Source of the DNA: Symsagittifera roscoffensis
Taxonomy: Eukaryota > Xenacoelomorpha > Acoela > Convolutidae
Assembly (NCBI RefSeq): GCF_963678635.1
Contig: NC_087068.1
Location: forward strand, 12,902,027-12,966,026
DNA: 64,000 nucleotides
Reading direction: 5' to 3'
Shown here piece after piece: positions 42,121 to 54,800 of the stretch. Position 1 is the stretch's first letter. Each line of letters starts with the position of its first letter. Under the pieces are notes generated by a model, which searched no databases, had not been told where the DNA came from, and saw only the letters and a list, made by a program, of their open reading frames with translations. The position numbers and the translations under genes were made by a program.

Positions 42121-44190
42121 AAATTGACTCGTAGAAAAAAAAAGATAGTTTATTAAAGAGTTCAGAAGAAGATATCAACAGAGACAGTAGATGTATTTAG
42201 CTTGTAATAGTTTTCTTCATTTTGTATTTTATAAATACAGGACAGGGAAAATAGTTTAGCACTGAAAATAATTTTTTCACGTACTACCATTTCAAAGTTG
42301 AAGAACCTTGTTAATTTCCTATGTTTTTATCAAGTTAATCATAAAAAACTGCAATATTAGTCTTGCCGTAATGATTGCCGAATTATATTCTAGTTAATAA
42401 TCATGAACACTTGATGCTAGGTTTGATCAGAATTGTTTCGTATGTTCTGAACGGAAAAGTTAAAATCAAAATAATTGAAACAAGAAAAAATGGCTGACGG
42501 TAAAACTTATTATTTCTAATTGAATATCATAAAATGCGAAAAGTTGTAAAATGTCAAAGCATTTCGAGTAACAAACTCATCAGGACATGTCTGAAGAATA
42601 AAAGAACACTGTAAAAAGAGCAATAAATTTACACACTGGTAGCACAGGAAAGAAATTTTTGAGTAGGCGACAACGAAGTTGCAACAATACTGAACCACGC
42701 GCTCCCCCATTCGATTCAATGGAATCTCACTAACAAGTCCGTCGATTTGAGTTCGTCGCGAGTTTTGATGGATGGTCGTAACTGGGAAATACTCATAGCT
42801 TTTAATGATAAAAGGAAAAATTCATGAAAAAAAAACGAAATTCATGAAAAAATAAAATGTAGCTCTATAAATTGATTTTTAATAGATCGAATTAAGTTTT
42901 GAATGAGCCGACAGTTTGTTTTGATTGGCCTGGTCTGCAAGCTGAATAATTTTTTGTTGGCTACAATAGTTTTTTCAAACTCAATAAGTAGTATGTTTGA
43001 TCACCGTCGAGATAAGAATTGCACCAGAAATATCCATGAAAAAGGATGAAGGACGAGTACGGTTGAGCTTAGCAATTTTTATCACTTATTTCAGTTTTTT
43101 AACTACTACTAGTTTTTGCCAGCTGTAACTGGACTATTAAAGACAATCAATGCTTACAATACAATATGCGTTCTTGCTATGTGATTTTTAGGTGAAACAA
43201 ATTTGACAGACTTTCGACTTATTAGGCTTAAGCTTTATATATTGGGTTTCGGTTTATTTACTTAATAATTTGTGGGCTTAATTTGATTGAAACAGTTTGA
43301 ACACTTACGAAATTTTTGACATGGTAGAATAAAGCTCACATGCCCTTTTTGATAATTTTTCAAAACTGATGAAAAATTTATAGATTTTTTGCTTCATTTT
43401 CATTTGATTGTTTTATATTTTGTTTTCTATTGCCAACATCAGTCGAAATGTTCTTAGCAACTTAGAGAGCGACTGGCAGTTTTTCTTTTCAATTTTTTGA
43501 TGCAGGTAATTGAGTTCCTCGCTTAAGTGCAATTTGTTTGTGTAATATTTTAATGCATTTTTGGTTGACTGATTTTTCAAAAGTTTTGATTTTTCTACCT
43601 TGTATTGTTTGGAATGGTAAAGCGTTTCGATGGAATGAGGTTTGCGTTTTGAGTTTTATTTTTTTTTTTACTTCAAACTAATTTGAATTCGTTTTCAGGT
43701 TGATTTTTAATTTGCGATGCTGTGCAATTTCTATAATTTTCCTCGGTTCTTGTGAATTCTAGTTTCCTTTTATGAATTCTAGTTTTCTGAAATCTTTAAT
43801 TGTTTTTTTTTGTGATATTTCGTATTCGAAAGTGAAAGTCGGCTATTGTTTTCGAATTCAGTTTCCGGATTTCGGTTTTTGCAACATTTCAATAATCTTT
43901 CGAGTAATATAACACACTGCAGCTATGTTGTTTTCCCTCTAAAATTGTTGCTGGTATAAATTGTTCTTGATATTTCATCTTTTTGAAAAGCTTCAGTTCG
44001 CTTTGTTTTTAGAAGATGTTAACAATTTTTTTTGCTCTCTTGTTGGAATAAATTACGTATTTAATTAAGTATTTAGTGTTGGTCAAGATGTAGAGTTGAT
44101 CAATACGTTCCGGATAACTTGTCTAAAGGAGTCATGTCACAGCCTGATGTTTATTATTGCTCTCTGTAGGTTGGTCTGTACATTCGCTTT
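42121..44190. other. Gene-free region
   Basis: About 2 kb of AT-rich DNA with no reading frame resembling the family and no repeat I can define. Confidence 0.5.
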
Positions 44191-44196
44191 ATACTT

Positions 44197-44470
44197 ACGC
44201 TTGCGATAAAAAAGCGGTATGATACCGGAATAGACTTTTTTGGGTTCACAAGTAGTTTAACAGAATCACTTGAATCATTTTACGTGTGTTCCATATGAAA
44301 TCAAAAGTCAGCCTTTACTTTGCGCATGTGGCGAAGAGGTAACGCACCTGCCTATAAAGACAAAGGTCAATGGATCGAATCCGGTAAAGAGCTGTTTTTT
44401 TTTTGTAAGCTGAAAATTGTCCGAGCGTCCTAAAATCTTTGTCGGACTTCTATTTGTCTGCTTAAATACT
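44197..44470 (+). mobile_element. Composite SINE, copy A
   Basis: A stem-loop module (ACGCTT to AAGCGGT with one bulge) at 44197-44218 is followed by TAGACTTTTTTGGGTTCAC. About 110 bp later comes a tRNA-like head with A box TGGCGAAGAGG (44330 on) and B box GGATCGAATCC (44372). The body ends with TTGTCGGACTT and TTGTCTGCTTA. The same order of modules occurs near 50.6, 54.5 and 55.1 kb. Confidence 0.7.
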
Positions 44471-45680
44471 GCAGCACCAAATTTGCTTCAAATTTGAGTA
44501 TTTTTTACTCGAATTAAAATACATTTCAGTGTATTCCGGTTTTGGGCAAGTAATTGATTTCCAAGAAGTTTTGCCTATTTTTTTATGCTGTTCATCAAAA
44601 ATTTTTGAAAGTTGTTTTCTTTATAAATTCAAGGAGTGTTCTGTGTATTTAGTGCAGTGAAAACACCCATGCTTGAGATGACAAGTCGGGACCTGTTTTT
44701 TTGTCGAAACTGAATGTTTTCAAATTTTCTAGACTTTCGTGTCTGCTAGTTTTTGTCGGCTTAGGTCTCGCAGAAAGGTTTGGTTTCTTTTGAACAATTT
44801 GAAAGCTCTTCGTAAAGTTTCTAATAGGGCAGTTTATTTTGTTTCAGGAATTTATTGTCCTTTCTTGCAATTTTGTTAAATTGTTTGACAAAAAAGAGTG
44901 ATTTTTTCGAAGGTTTTTAAAAAAAAAATTTTACTTGTCTTTTCATTTGCTGATAATTATAGTCACGCATTTTGTATCGCAAGTGATGCGATACTTCTCT
45001 ATCTTGCTAAAAGGAAGTTATAAAAATGAAGTATTTATGTTGGTCAAGAATTTCCAGGCTAACTATTTGTCAAACAGAATTACTGAATCATTCAACAACC
45101 TGAATTTTTTTTGTTTCCACTTCAGTGTGGGCATTGGAGGTGTATTTTGTGTGCCTAATGATTTTAACAATCTTGAAAGTGTTTTCACATTCTTTTAGTC
45201 TTAAAAAATATTTTTTATAAATAGTTTGAACACATAAATCAGTTTCTTGTTAATAATTGTTATCTTTGATCATTGGCTACGTTTTCGTATCGCAAGTCAT
45301 GCCAAGCTCCGCTATTCTTCTAAATTAAAATAGCATTGATCAGTTGTTTTGATTACGGTTGCAATTTTTAAAGACTGTGATAGGATAAAATACTCTCCTC
45401 TCGTCAACAACTTTAATAACATAATTATCTAAATTGGAAGTGGCAATTGTGCACTCGTGGTGGCTATGTAGGTTCTACAAGTATGTACTTTTTCAATGCG
45501 AATTTTTTCCTGTCATAAATGTGTGGCTCAAATTCGTCTCATCGCGTATCGACTTTTACTTTCACTTGGAATTCCATCGGCTTAGTTTCGGCAAATAATG
45601 CTTCTGTTGAGGGCAGTTTATGGTGTCTTTTTTTTTTGTTTCTGAGTCTCCGAAAACGGATTTTTTTGTTGTTGATCGTA
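44471..45680. other. Gene-free region with a short palindrome pair
   Basis: Stem GTATCGCA/TGCGATAC at 44974-44994 recurs in part at 45287-45303 and again at 56042-56062. No gene seen. Confidence 0.5.
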
Positions 45681-45681
45681 A

Positions 45682-45756
45682 ATGTGGCGCATCGGTAGTG
45701 ATGTAACCCAGCAATAATATGATTGCGGGTTCAAATCGCACGTGCCGGCGCTGCAA
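45682..45756 (+). mobile_element. tRNA-like SINE head
   Basis: A-box-like TGGCGCATCGGTAGTG and B box GGGTTCAAATC (45727 on) are spaced as in a tRNA, but there is no acceptor-stem closure, so it is more likely a SINE head than a gene. Confidence 0.6.
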
Positions 45757-46234
45757 TTTACAAGGTGAGCTTTTGTAAGATAGCCATAGCTTAGTTAACC
45801 TTAAATAATTAAGCTTCGGGTTAGGCCTCTGGCTGGTTAACTAAAAAAATAAATCCTTGAAACTTGGTGCAAATATATCTTGTAACTTTAGGCTGATATT
45901 CTGTCTGCTTTTTTCCAAGCAACGCATTTAAGCTATTTTATTCGTACATGTATCTGCTTAACTGTTATGTCAGCCAACGGATTTCCTCAACTGCTATAGA
46001 GTCAATCTCTGTGTTGTGCAAAGAATGTCTTCAGTTCGATTGTTTCTTTTTTATGGCAAAGTCAATCACTGAAGGGCCTGCCATCGTGATTTTTGCATCC
46101 CCGTTTCATCGGGTATTTTGCGAAATGTTTGAAAGTTTTGGTTTTTGAAAGTTTTTGGTTTAGGTTGAGGCTAAGTTAGAACAATTTATTGAGCCCCGAT
46201 CCAAGTGCGGTTTTTTTTCAAGTGTGGTTTTCAG
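45757..46234. other. Intergenic
   Basis: 5' flank of ZF10; only the TTTTCAG acceptor ending at 46234 is noted. Confidence 0.5.
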
Positions 46235-46251
46235 ATCTGTCGATTTAAAAC

Positions 46252-46836
46252 ATGGGCGATGCTTTTGAAGTGTCTTTGAATGTGTTTGAATCTGTGACCG
46301 ATAAACTTACTCACTCGCAACTGATTCAATTTTTGCTGATTGATGCAACTAATTGCAATGAAGCCGTTGGCGCTATCCAATTTTCACCAACGAATTTACC
46401 GAGCAACTATTACATGAATCTATTTTTGAACAATACACAAAAAGTAGAAACCTTAGCAATTAAGCGACCTGGTCATATATTTTCAAAGAATGTTCAAATC
46501 GTCAAGAAACCAGCTTTGGCAAAAGCTGCAGCGCCCGTGTTGGCAGTACATAAGGCTGCAATTCTACCTACTCAAAAACAATTATGGACGACTTGTATTC
46601 TTGATGGGATTAAATTGTTCACATGTGCGTTATGTGTTTACAAAACAAAGAAAAGTTCGGATGTCCAAAGACACTGTAGAGCGAAACATTCGGAGTATTT
46701 TCCGTCGGTTGATTGCACCATTTGTGACTATTCGACAACTGATAAGCAGAAGTTGAAGAGTCATTACATGAATGGTCATAAGCTTCCTGAAGTTGTGGCC
46801 AAAGCTGCAGTTGACGCGACACACATTGGCTCCTGA
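46252..46836 (+). CDS. C2H2 zinc-finger protein ZF10 (subfamily C), intronless
   Basis: 194 aa. The start DAFEVSLNVFESVTDKLT closely matches ZF11 (DAFEVSLTLNDLYSNKLT) 16 kb away. The linker contains IKRPG and VKKPALAKAAAP, then TQKQLWTTCILDGIKLF before the fingers. Fingers are at C125-C128-H141-H146 and C155-C158-H171-H176, with tail AKAAVDATHIGS. The acceptor ends 17 nt before the ATG. Confidence 0.87.
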   Translation: MGDAFEVSLNVFESVTDKLTHSQLIQFLLIDATNCNEAVGAIQFSPTNLPSNYYMNLFLNNTQKVETLAIKRPGHIFSKNVQIVKKPALAKAAAPVLAVHKAAILPTQKQLWTTCILDGIKLFTCALCVYKTKKSSDVQRHCRAKHSEYFPSVDCTICDYSTTDKQKLKSHYMNGHKLPEVVAKAAVDATHIGS

Positions 46837-47575
46837 TTTTTTATATAGAAAGTGGAAGAAAAAATCTGCAGAATTTTGGAAGCAGATAAAATTTGCGGGG
46901 AGTTTTTTTGTCATTTCAGACGTTTATGGGATTTAGATTTATAAATTTTAGTTTGATTTTCATAGTTTATAATTGTTGTAATACAAGTAGGCAGTCTTTA
47001 GTTTCGCCGTAGTTAATTTAATTTTTCTGTTTGTTTTTGATTTTATAAGTCAAATTAAAGGCCACAGCCTGAACGGGGCTGTCGAAAAGGTTACATTACC
47101 TGATAAAAGATTGGAAAACGTTTTTAAAAAATAGACAAACTAGAGTTTATCAATAATTTAAAGATCCATGTCATCCATTTCATCTGTTCATCGCCGCAAA
47201 TGAGTCCAATAAGGAAGTTTTGCGGTCCGTTTTTTTTCCATTAGACAGTTTGTGATTTTTTTACAGCTCGTGTTGCAACTGCTTTGATATGATATTTGAA
47301 TATAGATCGCTTATCAAAACAAAAGATATCGAAAAAATTGTGTATAAATTTTTGTTTGTGTGTTGTATTCGTGTATTTTCTAGTCCAGATCTTTTTTTGA
47401 GACCTCGTATTAAATAGGCTACGACCCTGACATTTCGGCTATCGGAGAATATTATGTATAATTTTTTCGATTATATCGTAACTCGGTATAACGTTGATAG
47501 ACTAAGTTAAAGCAAAGAATGAACATTTTTGTACCACCGAAGTTTGAACGTGTCAGTCCAACAGGTCTTAGAATT
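46837..47575. other. Intergenic
   Basis: AT-rich with no gene; a short ACAGCC/GGCTGT stem at about 47063-47085. Confidence 0.45.
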
Positions 47576-47579
47576 ACCT

Positions 47580-47970
47580 CTCAAATGGCATAATTCCCAA
47601 ATGGCATAAAAATGAAAAATTTTCCAAATGACATAAATTTCATACAACAGTTGCATTTAAAAATCGAAATAAACTTTTTCGCGAGCTAAGTGCGAAATTG
47701 GTCTCAGGTCAATTCAAATGCTGATTGACATTTCATTCTTAAAAAATTGCATTATTTTTTAAATGGAAAAGCATTAAGCTTGCGGTTATTGATAAGCCTC
47801 TTGTGGTCAATTGTCGTTCAACTTTTGTTCCTGACAACATTTGTTCCATGTTTTCGTTCCTGACAAAATTTTAGAATACGAAATTGATATAAAACGTTTG
47901 AATTACAATGAAAACTTGAAATTTATGCCATTTGGGATAAGTTTCATTTTTATGCCATTTGGGGGTTATC
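47580..47970. mobile_element. MITE-like element with inverted subterminal arms
   Basis: CCAAATGGCATAAAAATG near 47597 is inverted at about 47940-47962, and the similarity extends about 47 nt inward on each side (a second AAATGNCATAAATTTC motif). No coding capacity. Its right end is the left border of the 1.29-kb duplication that follows. Confidence 0.6.
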
Positions 47971-50522
47971 CGGTCTTAGGGTGCAGCAGATAAGCTGAGC
48001 TCCTAAAAAAACTAGGAGAGTTTTGGATGTAATTTAAAGAAAAAAATGATGGTTTATTCTTATTGTGCGCGAAAAACTGGGAATAACGCAAAAAGATAAG
48101 CGTTTTGGCTTTGACAGGTGTAAAGAGATTTCCCCTGAACTGATCAGTAAAATATGATGGAGAAAAACTGATAAAGTTTGATAAAGTGGTTGGTTTTTGA
48201 TAGTTGTTGGAAGTTATTTTGTTGTTCCGACCAATGAAAGTGGCGAGTAATTTTGTATTCCGGTGTTTTAGTATTTTTTCTTCTTTTTGTTTTCCACGCA
48301 AAATCAGCTACCACAAATAATCATCGGAAAGGGTTGAGTGATATATCATATTCTAGCCCTTTCAGTCGTGATTCGAGCCACCTTAAAAAATTTCCAAAAT
48401 TTTTCCCAGTGTCGAGAAAAACCGGTTTGAAATTTTTGATTTTTTTGTCTTAATTCGAGCGAGCGAGCAGTCTCTTTTTGTTTTCCTCGCAAAATCAGCT
48501 ACCACAAATAATCATCGGAGAGGGTTGAGTGATATATCATATCAAAGCCCTTTCAGTCGTGATTCGAGCGACATCAAACGATTTCAAAAGTTTTCCCGGT
48601 GTCGAGAAAAACCGGTTTGAAATTGTTGTTTTTTCGTCTAATTTCGAGCGAATGAGCAGGCTTCATTAGCTTATTTATGCTTAATTTAAGCCATGAAAAT
48701 TTTTTATTTGTACGCTTAATTAAAGCCTTGAAGATTTAATTTCACCCTAGCTTACGTAATTTTTGGAGTTTTTAGCTTGATTATAAGAATAAAAAAACTT
48801 CAAAAATTAGGTAAAATTTTTAAAAAAATTAAATTTTTGTTTTGTTTTTCTAGTTATTTGACGACAAAAATTGTTTTCCAATTTGTTTATTTTACATGAT
48901 TGACGAAAATGCCTAAGCAATTCCTTCTCGCTCAGATTCTTTTATCACACCAAGTCGAAAAAACTACACTAATTTGAAAAATAATTTTGCAATTTTTTAA
49001 GACTAGTCAGAACATTATGTGCTACTTGCACAGCAATCGGTTATCCTTGTTCTACTTTGTTGTCATCTTCAGAGGGGCGGAGCATACGGGGATCTTTACG
49101 CTAGCGCGCAATCAGTTGTGGCGCAATAACGCCGACCACTCCGACATTTTATGTTAGGATGAAAATCAGGTTAGATGATTTAAATGGCCGAAAGTTCTCA
49201 GAATACGTGATTTGAAAGTAATAAGTTTCATTGGGATAAGTTTCATTTTTATGCCATTTGGGGGTTATCCGGTCTTAGGGTGCAGCAGATAAGCTGAGCT
49301 CCTAAAAAAACTAGGAGAGTTTTGGATGTAATTTAAAGAAAAAAATGATGGTTTATTCTTATTGTGCGCGAAAAACTGGGAATAACGCAAAACGATAAGC
49401 GTTTTGGCTTTGACAGGTGTAAAGAGATTTCCCCTGAACTGATCAGTAAAATATGATGGAGAAAAACTGATAAAGTTTGATAAAGTGGTTGGTTTTTGAT
49501 AGTTGTTGGAAGTTATTTTGTTGTTCCGACCAATGAAAGTGGCGAGTAATTTTGTATTCCGGTGTTTTAGTATTTTTTCTTCTTTTTGTTTTCCACGCAA
49601 AATCAGCTACCACAAATAATCATCGGAAAGGGTTGAGTGATATATCATATTCTAGCCCTTTCAGTCGTGATTCGAGCCACCTTAAAAAATTTCCAAAATT
49701 TTTCCCAGTGTCGAGAAAAACCGGTTTGAAATTTTTGATTTTTTTTGTCTTAATTCGAGCGAGCGAGCAGTCTCTTTTTGTTTTCCTCGCAAAATCAGCT
49801 ACCACAAATAATCATCGGAAAGGGTTGAGTGATATATCATATCAAAGCCCTTTCAGTCGTGATTCGAGCGACATCAAACGATTTCAAAAGTTTTCCCGGT
49901 GTCGAGAAAAACCGGTTTGAAATTGTTGTTTTTTCGTCTAATTTCGAGCGAATGAGCAGGCTTCATTAGCTTATTTATGCTTAATTTAAGCCATGAAAAT
50001 TTTTCATTTGTACGCTTAATTAAAGCCTTGAAGATTTAATTTCACCCTAGCTTACGTAATTTTTGGAGTTTTTAGCTTGATTATAAGAATAAAAAAACTT
50101 CAAAAATTAGGTAAAATTTTTTAAAAAATTAAATTTTTGTTTTGTTTTTCTAGTTATTTGACGACAAAAATTGTTTTCCAATTTGTTTATTTTACATGAT
50201 TGACGAAAATGCCTAAGCTATTCCTTTTCGCTCAGATTCTTTTATCACACCAAGTCGAAAAAACTACACTAATTTGAAAAATAATTTTGCAATTTTTTAA
50301 GACTAGTCAGAACATTATGTGCTACTTGCACAGCAATCGGTTATCCTTGTTCTACTTTGTTGTCATCTTCAGAGGGGCGGAGCATACGGGGATCTTTACG
50401 CTAGCGCGCAATCAGTTGTGGCGCAATAACGCCGACCACTCCGACATTTTATGTTAGGATGAAAATCAGGTTAGATGATTTAAATGGCCGAAAGTTCTCA
50501 GAATACGTGATTTGAAAGTAAT
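47934..50522. repeat. 1.29-kb direct duplication
   Basis: Positions 47934-49222 recur at 49233-50522 (offset 1,299 bp) with only scattered substitutions. Each copy holds two diverged 187-bp sub-repeats (near 48283-48470 and 48474-48659, and the same +1,299), giving four in all. The longer reading frames here just follow the sub-repeats, and both strands are equally open, so I do not call a gene. Confidence 0.9.
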
Positions 50523-50985
50523 GTCACAAAAGCAATTGCTATTATTACACTTGCGACAGCAAGTGTCTTCTATCGTTGGGAACTAGAATTTTCTCTCGTG
50601 AACAACTTTTCTTAAAAATCAGGTTACATGATTTAAATGGCCGAAAGTTTTCAGAATACGTGATATGAAAGTAATGTCACAAAAGCAATTGCTATTATTA
50701 CTTTTGTGACAGCAAGTACCTTGTATCGTTGGGAATGGATTTTCCGTGAACAAATTTTCGTAAAAATCTTTAAGAAAGTGTGAAGTTGTTTTATTCGTGA
50801 GCCTTAGCAATTTCGAGACTCTATCGTAGTTGAAATAGAGGTAACGTGGTTACCTTTGTGCCCTAAGGTCTGGGGTTTGAGTCCCGGCCGGTGCCGAACC
50901 TTGTTTTATAGTAATTGTGAAATTGAATGTTTTTTCCGGGAAAAAATGACTTGTCGGACTTTCGCTTGTCTGCTTATGTTTTGTT
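50521..50985 (+). mobile_element. Composite SINE, copy B with duplicated hairpin module
   Basis: Stem ACACTTGC/GCAAGTGT at 50547-50566 and a diverged copy at 50699-50718 lie in a tandem 140-bp duplication of the module. A tRNA-like head follows (50827-50895; B box GGTTTGAGTCCC), then TTGTCGGACTT and TTGTCTGCTTA. Confidence 0.7.
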
Positions 50986-51830
50986 GGCTTAGTTGATACA
51001 TCGGGGATTTTTTGTGCTGCCCGCGATTTTCATCGTAGATGCAAGTTTTTTAAATTAATTTCTATAATTTGCAAATTTAATAGCCCTGAGGTGTATTATT
51101 TCCTTAGATTTCTTTTTTTTTCGCTTGAAAGCTTTATTTAGCCTGACTGATTTTGGATTTATATTTTATCGGTGTTTTTTGAAAAATTAAGGTAGTTTGT
51201 GTTGCGAGATTTCAACTTTTTAAAAAATTAAATAAGGTAGTTTGTGTTGCGAGGTTTCAAATTTTTAAAAATTAATATGCTCAAAAATTTTTTTGACAAC
51301 AATTTTTTATGGCATTTGTTTCAACTCAATCGGCCTCTACCCACTTGCCCTCTTGTTTTCGGCTCAGTGGCCGCTCGGTTAATACTAGAACCTTATTTAA
51401 TACTGGAGGTTGTGTTTTTAGACTATTTTTCTGATATTATTTTAATTCCACCCCCCCTCCCATTTTTTCGGTTTTGTTATTTTCGTCTTATTTTTTGTTC
51501 ATTAACTTGCAATGCTGCGCTTGCGTTGTATCGTTATGCCAATTTTTGTATCAAATTTAGTGTGTATTGGTGTCAGAATGAGTTGCTTATTTTTTTGAAT
51601 AGATAGTCAGTTAGAATGACCGCTTTCGTCTGTGTGGTTACATGCGTTTTTGACACCTGCACGCAGATTACGTTCATTTGCACAAAGTGGCACGCACATT
51701 TATACGTTTTACAATCAAAATCACTTGCATCAAAATTTTATACTTTCAATACGTTTTAAAAATTCTCTTCAACTTACAGCCGTAAGTATTCATTTACATC
51801 ATACGATCAATTTCGGTATATCGGAATTTC
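50986..51830. other. Intergenic
   Basis: A GGTAGTTTGTGTTGCGAG motif occurs twice (51191 and 51237). No gene supported. Confidence 0.5.
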
Positions 51831-51837
51831 ACTAGCA

Positions 51838-54800
51838 ATGCCTTCGACTGTGGCAAATCCGAAACCATCTTCGACTTCCAGAGGTTCAAAACCATCTCCT
51901 AAAGACCCAAAAGCAACAGTATCAAAAGTAGTAACATCACCGCCCAAAGATGATACCGCTCCGAAAGGAGTTAGTAGTGCTTTTCTTCAGAATTTTCTGA
52001 GCAAAACTTTAACTGATAAATGTTTGACGACATCCGAAGCTTTGACTAAAAATATTTTACCGGAGACCAAAAAACAACAATGTGCTTACGTTACTTTGTA
52101 CGCGAAGAGTAAAAATTCGGCCGGAGTTCCATTTGTATCGACTGCCAATGTGTTCGTGAGTCATGCGTGGAAGTATAAACTGGCAGATCTCATCCAGACA
52201 TGTCTGGACTATGCAGAGAAATCGAAGGAGGGGAACAAGATGTTTTTCTGGATTGACTTATTCACAAATAATCAGAACACAGGTATGTTGTTATGTTACC
52301 CAAACAGTTCTGTACTTAGTACTGTAAGTATCAGGGGCGGATTTGGGGCAGGGTTAGACGTCCGTCCACGACCCTCATACCCTCAGGAATTCAAATGTTT
52401 CATGATGCGAAGACTGCTTGCTTTCGTATAACTTCGCGAGATCCATTTTGGCCCACCAATCCTAAATTTTGACGGCTTTTCTGGCACCATTTTATACATT
52501 TTGTTAGTAAACTTGGAAGGATAATATCAGTTTAACCATTTCAACATGAATAACGTTTTGATCAAGTTCTTACTTGTATTTATTTTATTCAAAATAGTGC
52601 CGCCACCTTTGCTCGTTTCAGGTTTTCCAATTTTTTCTCGTCCAATTTCAAGGCTTTTATATCCTTTAGTTCTGTTTTGACATATGTTTTAAGTTAGCCC
52701 AACTAACATTTTGTGGTTTTGAAACAACTAAGTATTAATACAAAAACATGATCAGTTTGAAATTACTGTTTGAAACCGTCTCTGAATCACAAAATTCATG
52801 CATACACTGCTGGTCATGTTCGATTCTGTATTACTCATTAGCGAATAGGTTAAACGTAAGTGTTGCGAGTTCGCATATTATGCATAACGCCAAAATTCAC
52901 AATGAAAGGCGTTTTCTATTATCGGATCCTATCTTTTTTTAATATTTGCTGAGACAGTAATTTTTTCTTTGTAGCCACCTCTAAGGACCAGAGTTGGTGG
53001 AGTGACAACTTCCGAAGCATCATCGGACTCATAGGCACCACCCTCCTCGTCCTCTCCCCCTGGAACAACCCCATCCCCCTCACGCGTGCATGGTGTCTCT
53101 GGGAAATACTATGTACTGTGCAGGAAAGTGACCATTGGAATTGAAAACGTGAAATGTTAACTAGAATGAGAATAATAATCAATTCTCTTTTGAGAAAAAT
53201 TTTGGTTATAAGTTTTAAGGCTTCATAGTAAAAAGACAAATAACTAGTTTATCATGCACTGTTAGAGATTTCTGAGGGAGGAAAATCAAAACAATCTAAA
53301 AAAATAATCTCTTGATGGATAAGCAACTTTAGATATAGAATTTTCAACTTCTGTGGAACTATTGTTTCTAGAGACGTTTTTTCGTTACATCTTAGTCAGT
53401 TGTTTGGAGCAGATCAAACAGCCCAATAAATATAACGATATTTTTTGCTTTGCTGTGTCGTGTGGGGATTTAGATGATCAAAAAAATAGCTAATAAGACT
53501 ATTCAAATGGCCATAACTGGTGTAGGAGAAGGCAAAGTTAGTGGTGGCTCTGCCGGCTGACCAGAATAAATTGTTCAACGAAGCCATCAAACAGGACTTC
53601 ACAGCTATTCTCACAGAATTCAGCAACATACAGGTGAGAAAACATAACGTTACTTTTAGGATACACTCGGGATAACGCATTTTTTTAAACAATAATGACC
53701 CAGCTTCACCATCTTCTCGCTATTTCGATTTTTAGACCATTTTAAAACACTCAAAATTTATATTAATATTTGATCAAAATTTATATTAAAATTTCATTAT
53801 GCTGTGAAGCGATTGATTTGACTCTGAAAGTAGCAGAGATACAGCAAGAGAAGATTTGCCTTCTGGCCCGAATAACGCAAAGCAGACCCTTGTGTTATCC
53901 TACGAAATCAATTGTTTCCAACCTCATTCGCTTAAAAATGCTCAATTTTTGTGCTCATTTTAGTTCCGCTACTTTAGCATGCTATAACTATATGACGACA
54001 GCTAGAAGAGTTACAAAATAGGAAGCTGGAATTAGGTTAGCAGTTATTTTTTCTTATTTTTTAAAGCTTAAATATTGTTTTAATGTATCGCAATTTGAAA
54101 AATTTGAAAATATCGCTTGCCATTTTTTGCTAGGTTTTGCTGTATATTATCAATAAATTCCCTATCAATGACTTTGCTAGAAATTGTTTACCGTTAAAAA
54201 TTTTGTTCGCATGACTCTTCCAGATTTTGTTTGTTAGCATATCAAACTCCAGCTACTAAATTTGACCATTTGGCGCAAAAATATCGTCCATGCTTTTGAC
54301 GAAGAAGGTCAGTAGTTTGAGTCCTTGTTAAGCTGACAAATTTTTGCTGTACAAAAATGATTTTTTTTTCGGACGACCGTGTGAGGCTATCTATTTTTAT
54401 GTCGAGTTAGTTTCCACAGCACGGAAATTTCTTGATGTTTCTGCGGCTTTTACCCTTGCGATAAGCAAGAGTATTGAAATCGGGTACTAGACTTTTTTCC
54501 CGTAAAATTTTTGCTCACTGTGTTGAATTTAGGTTCAGTTCATAATCAATTCATATTTCTTAGCGTCTCCGGTGCACTTTGTGTCTCCGGCACATACGTC
54601 ATTTGGCACAGGTCTTGGGTTCGAATCTGACAGGATCTATGAAAGGAAATGATTTTTTGTCTGCTTATATTTTTTCGACTTAATTGCCACATCGTAGAAT
54701 TGTTTTTTTTTGCTGTACGCAAGTTCAATTGTAGTTGCTTTTAGTGCTTACATTTTTTTCTGCTATTTGCAATTTTGACGAAACTTGACTAACTTGACTT

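Noticed and set aside
45682-45756. Possible genuine tRNA gene
   Set aside because: A and B boxes are present but the acceptor arms do not close, and other SINE heads in the window look similar.
47060-47090. Short GC-rich hairpin downstream of ZF10
   Set aside because: Six-base stem only; not distinguishable from chance without conservation data.
47966-48301. 111-codon minus-strand frame, repeated at 49265-49600
   Set aside because: It lies in the 1.29-kb duplication; the opposite strand is open too, composition is low-complexity, and there is no start or splice context.
49552-49920. 122-codon plus-strand frame with an internal repeat
   Set aside because: The repeat reflects the 187-bp DNA sub-repeats; its counterpart at 48253-48453 is broken by a stop after a single-base difference.
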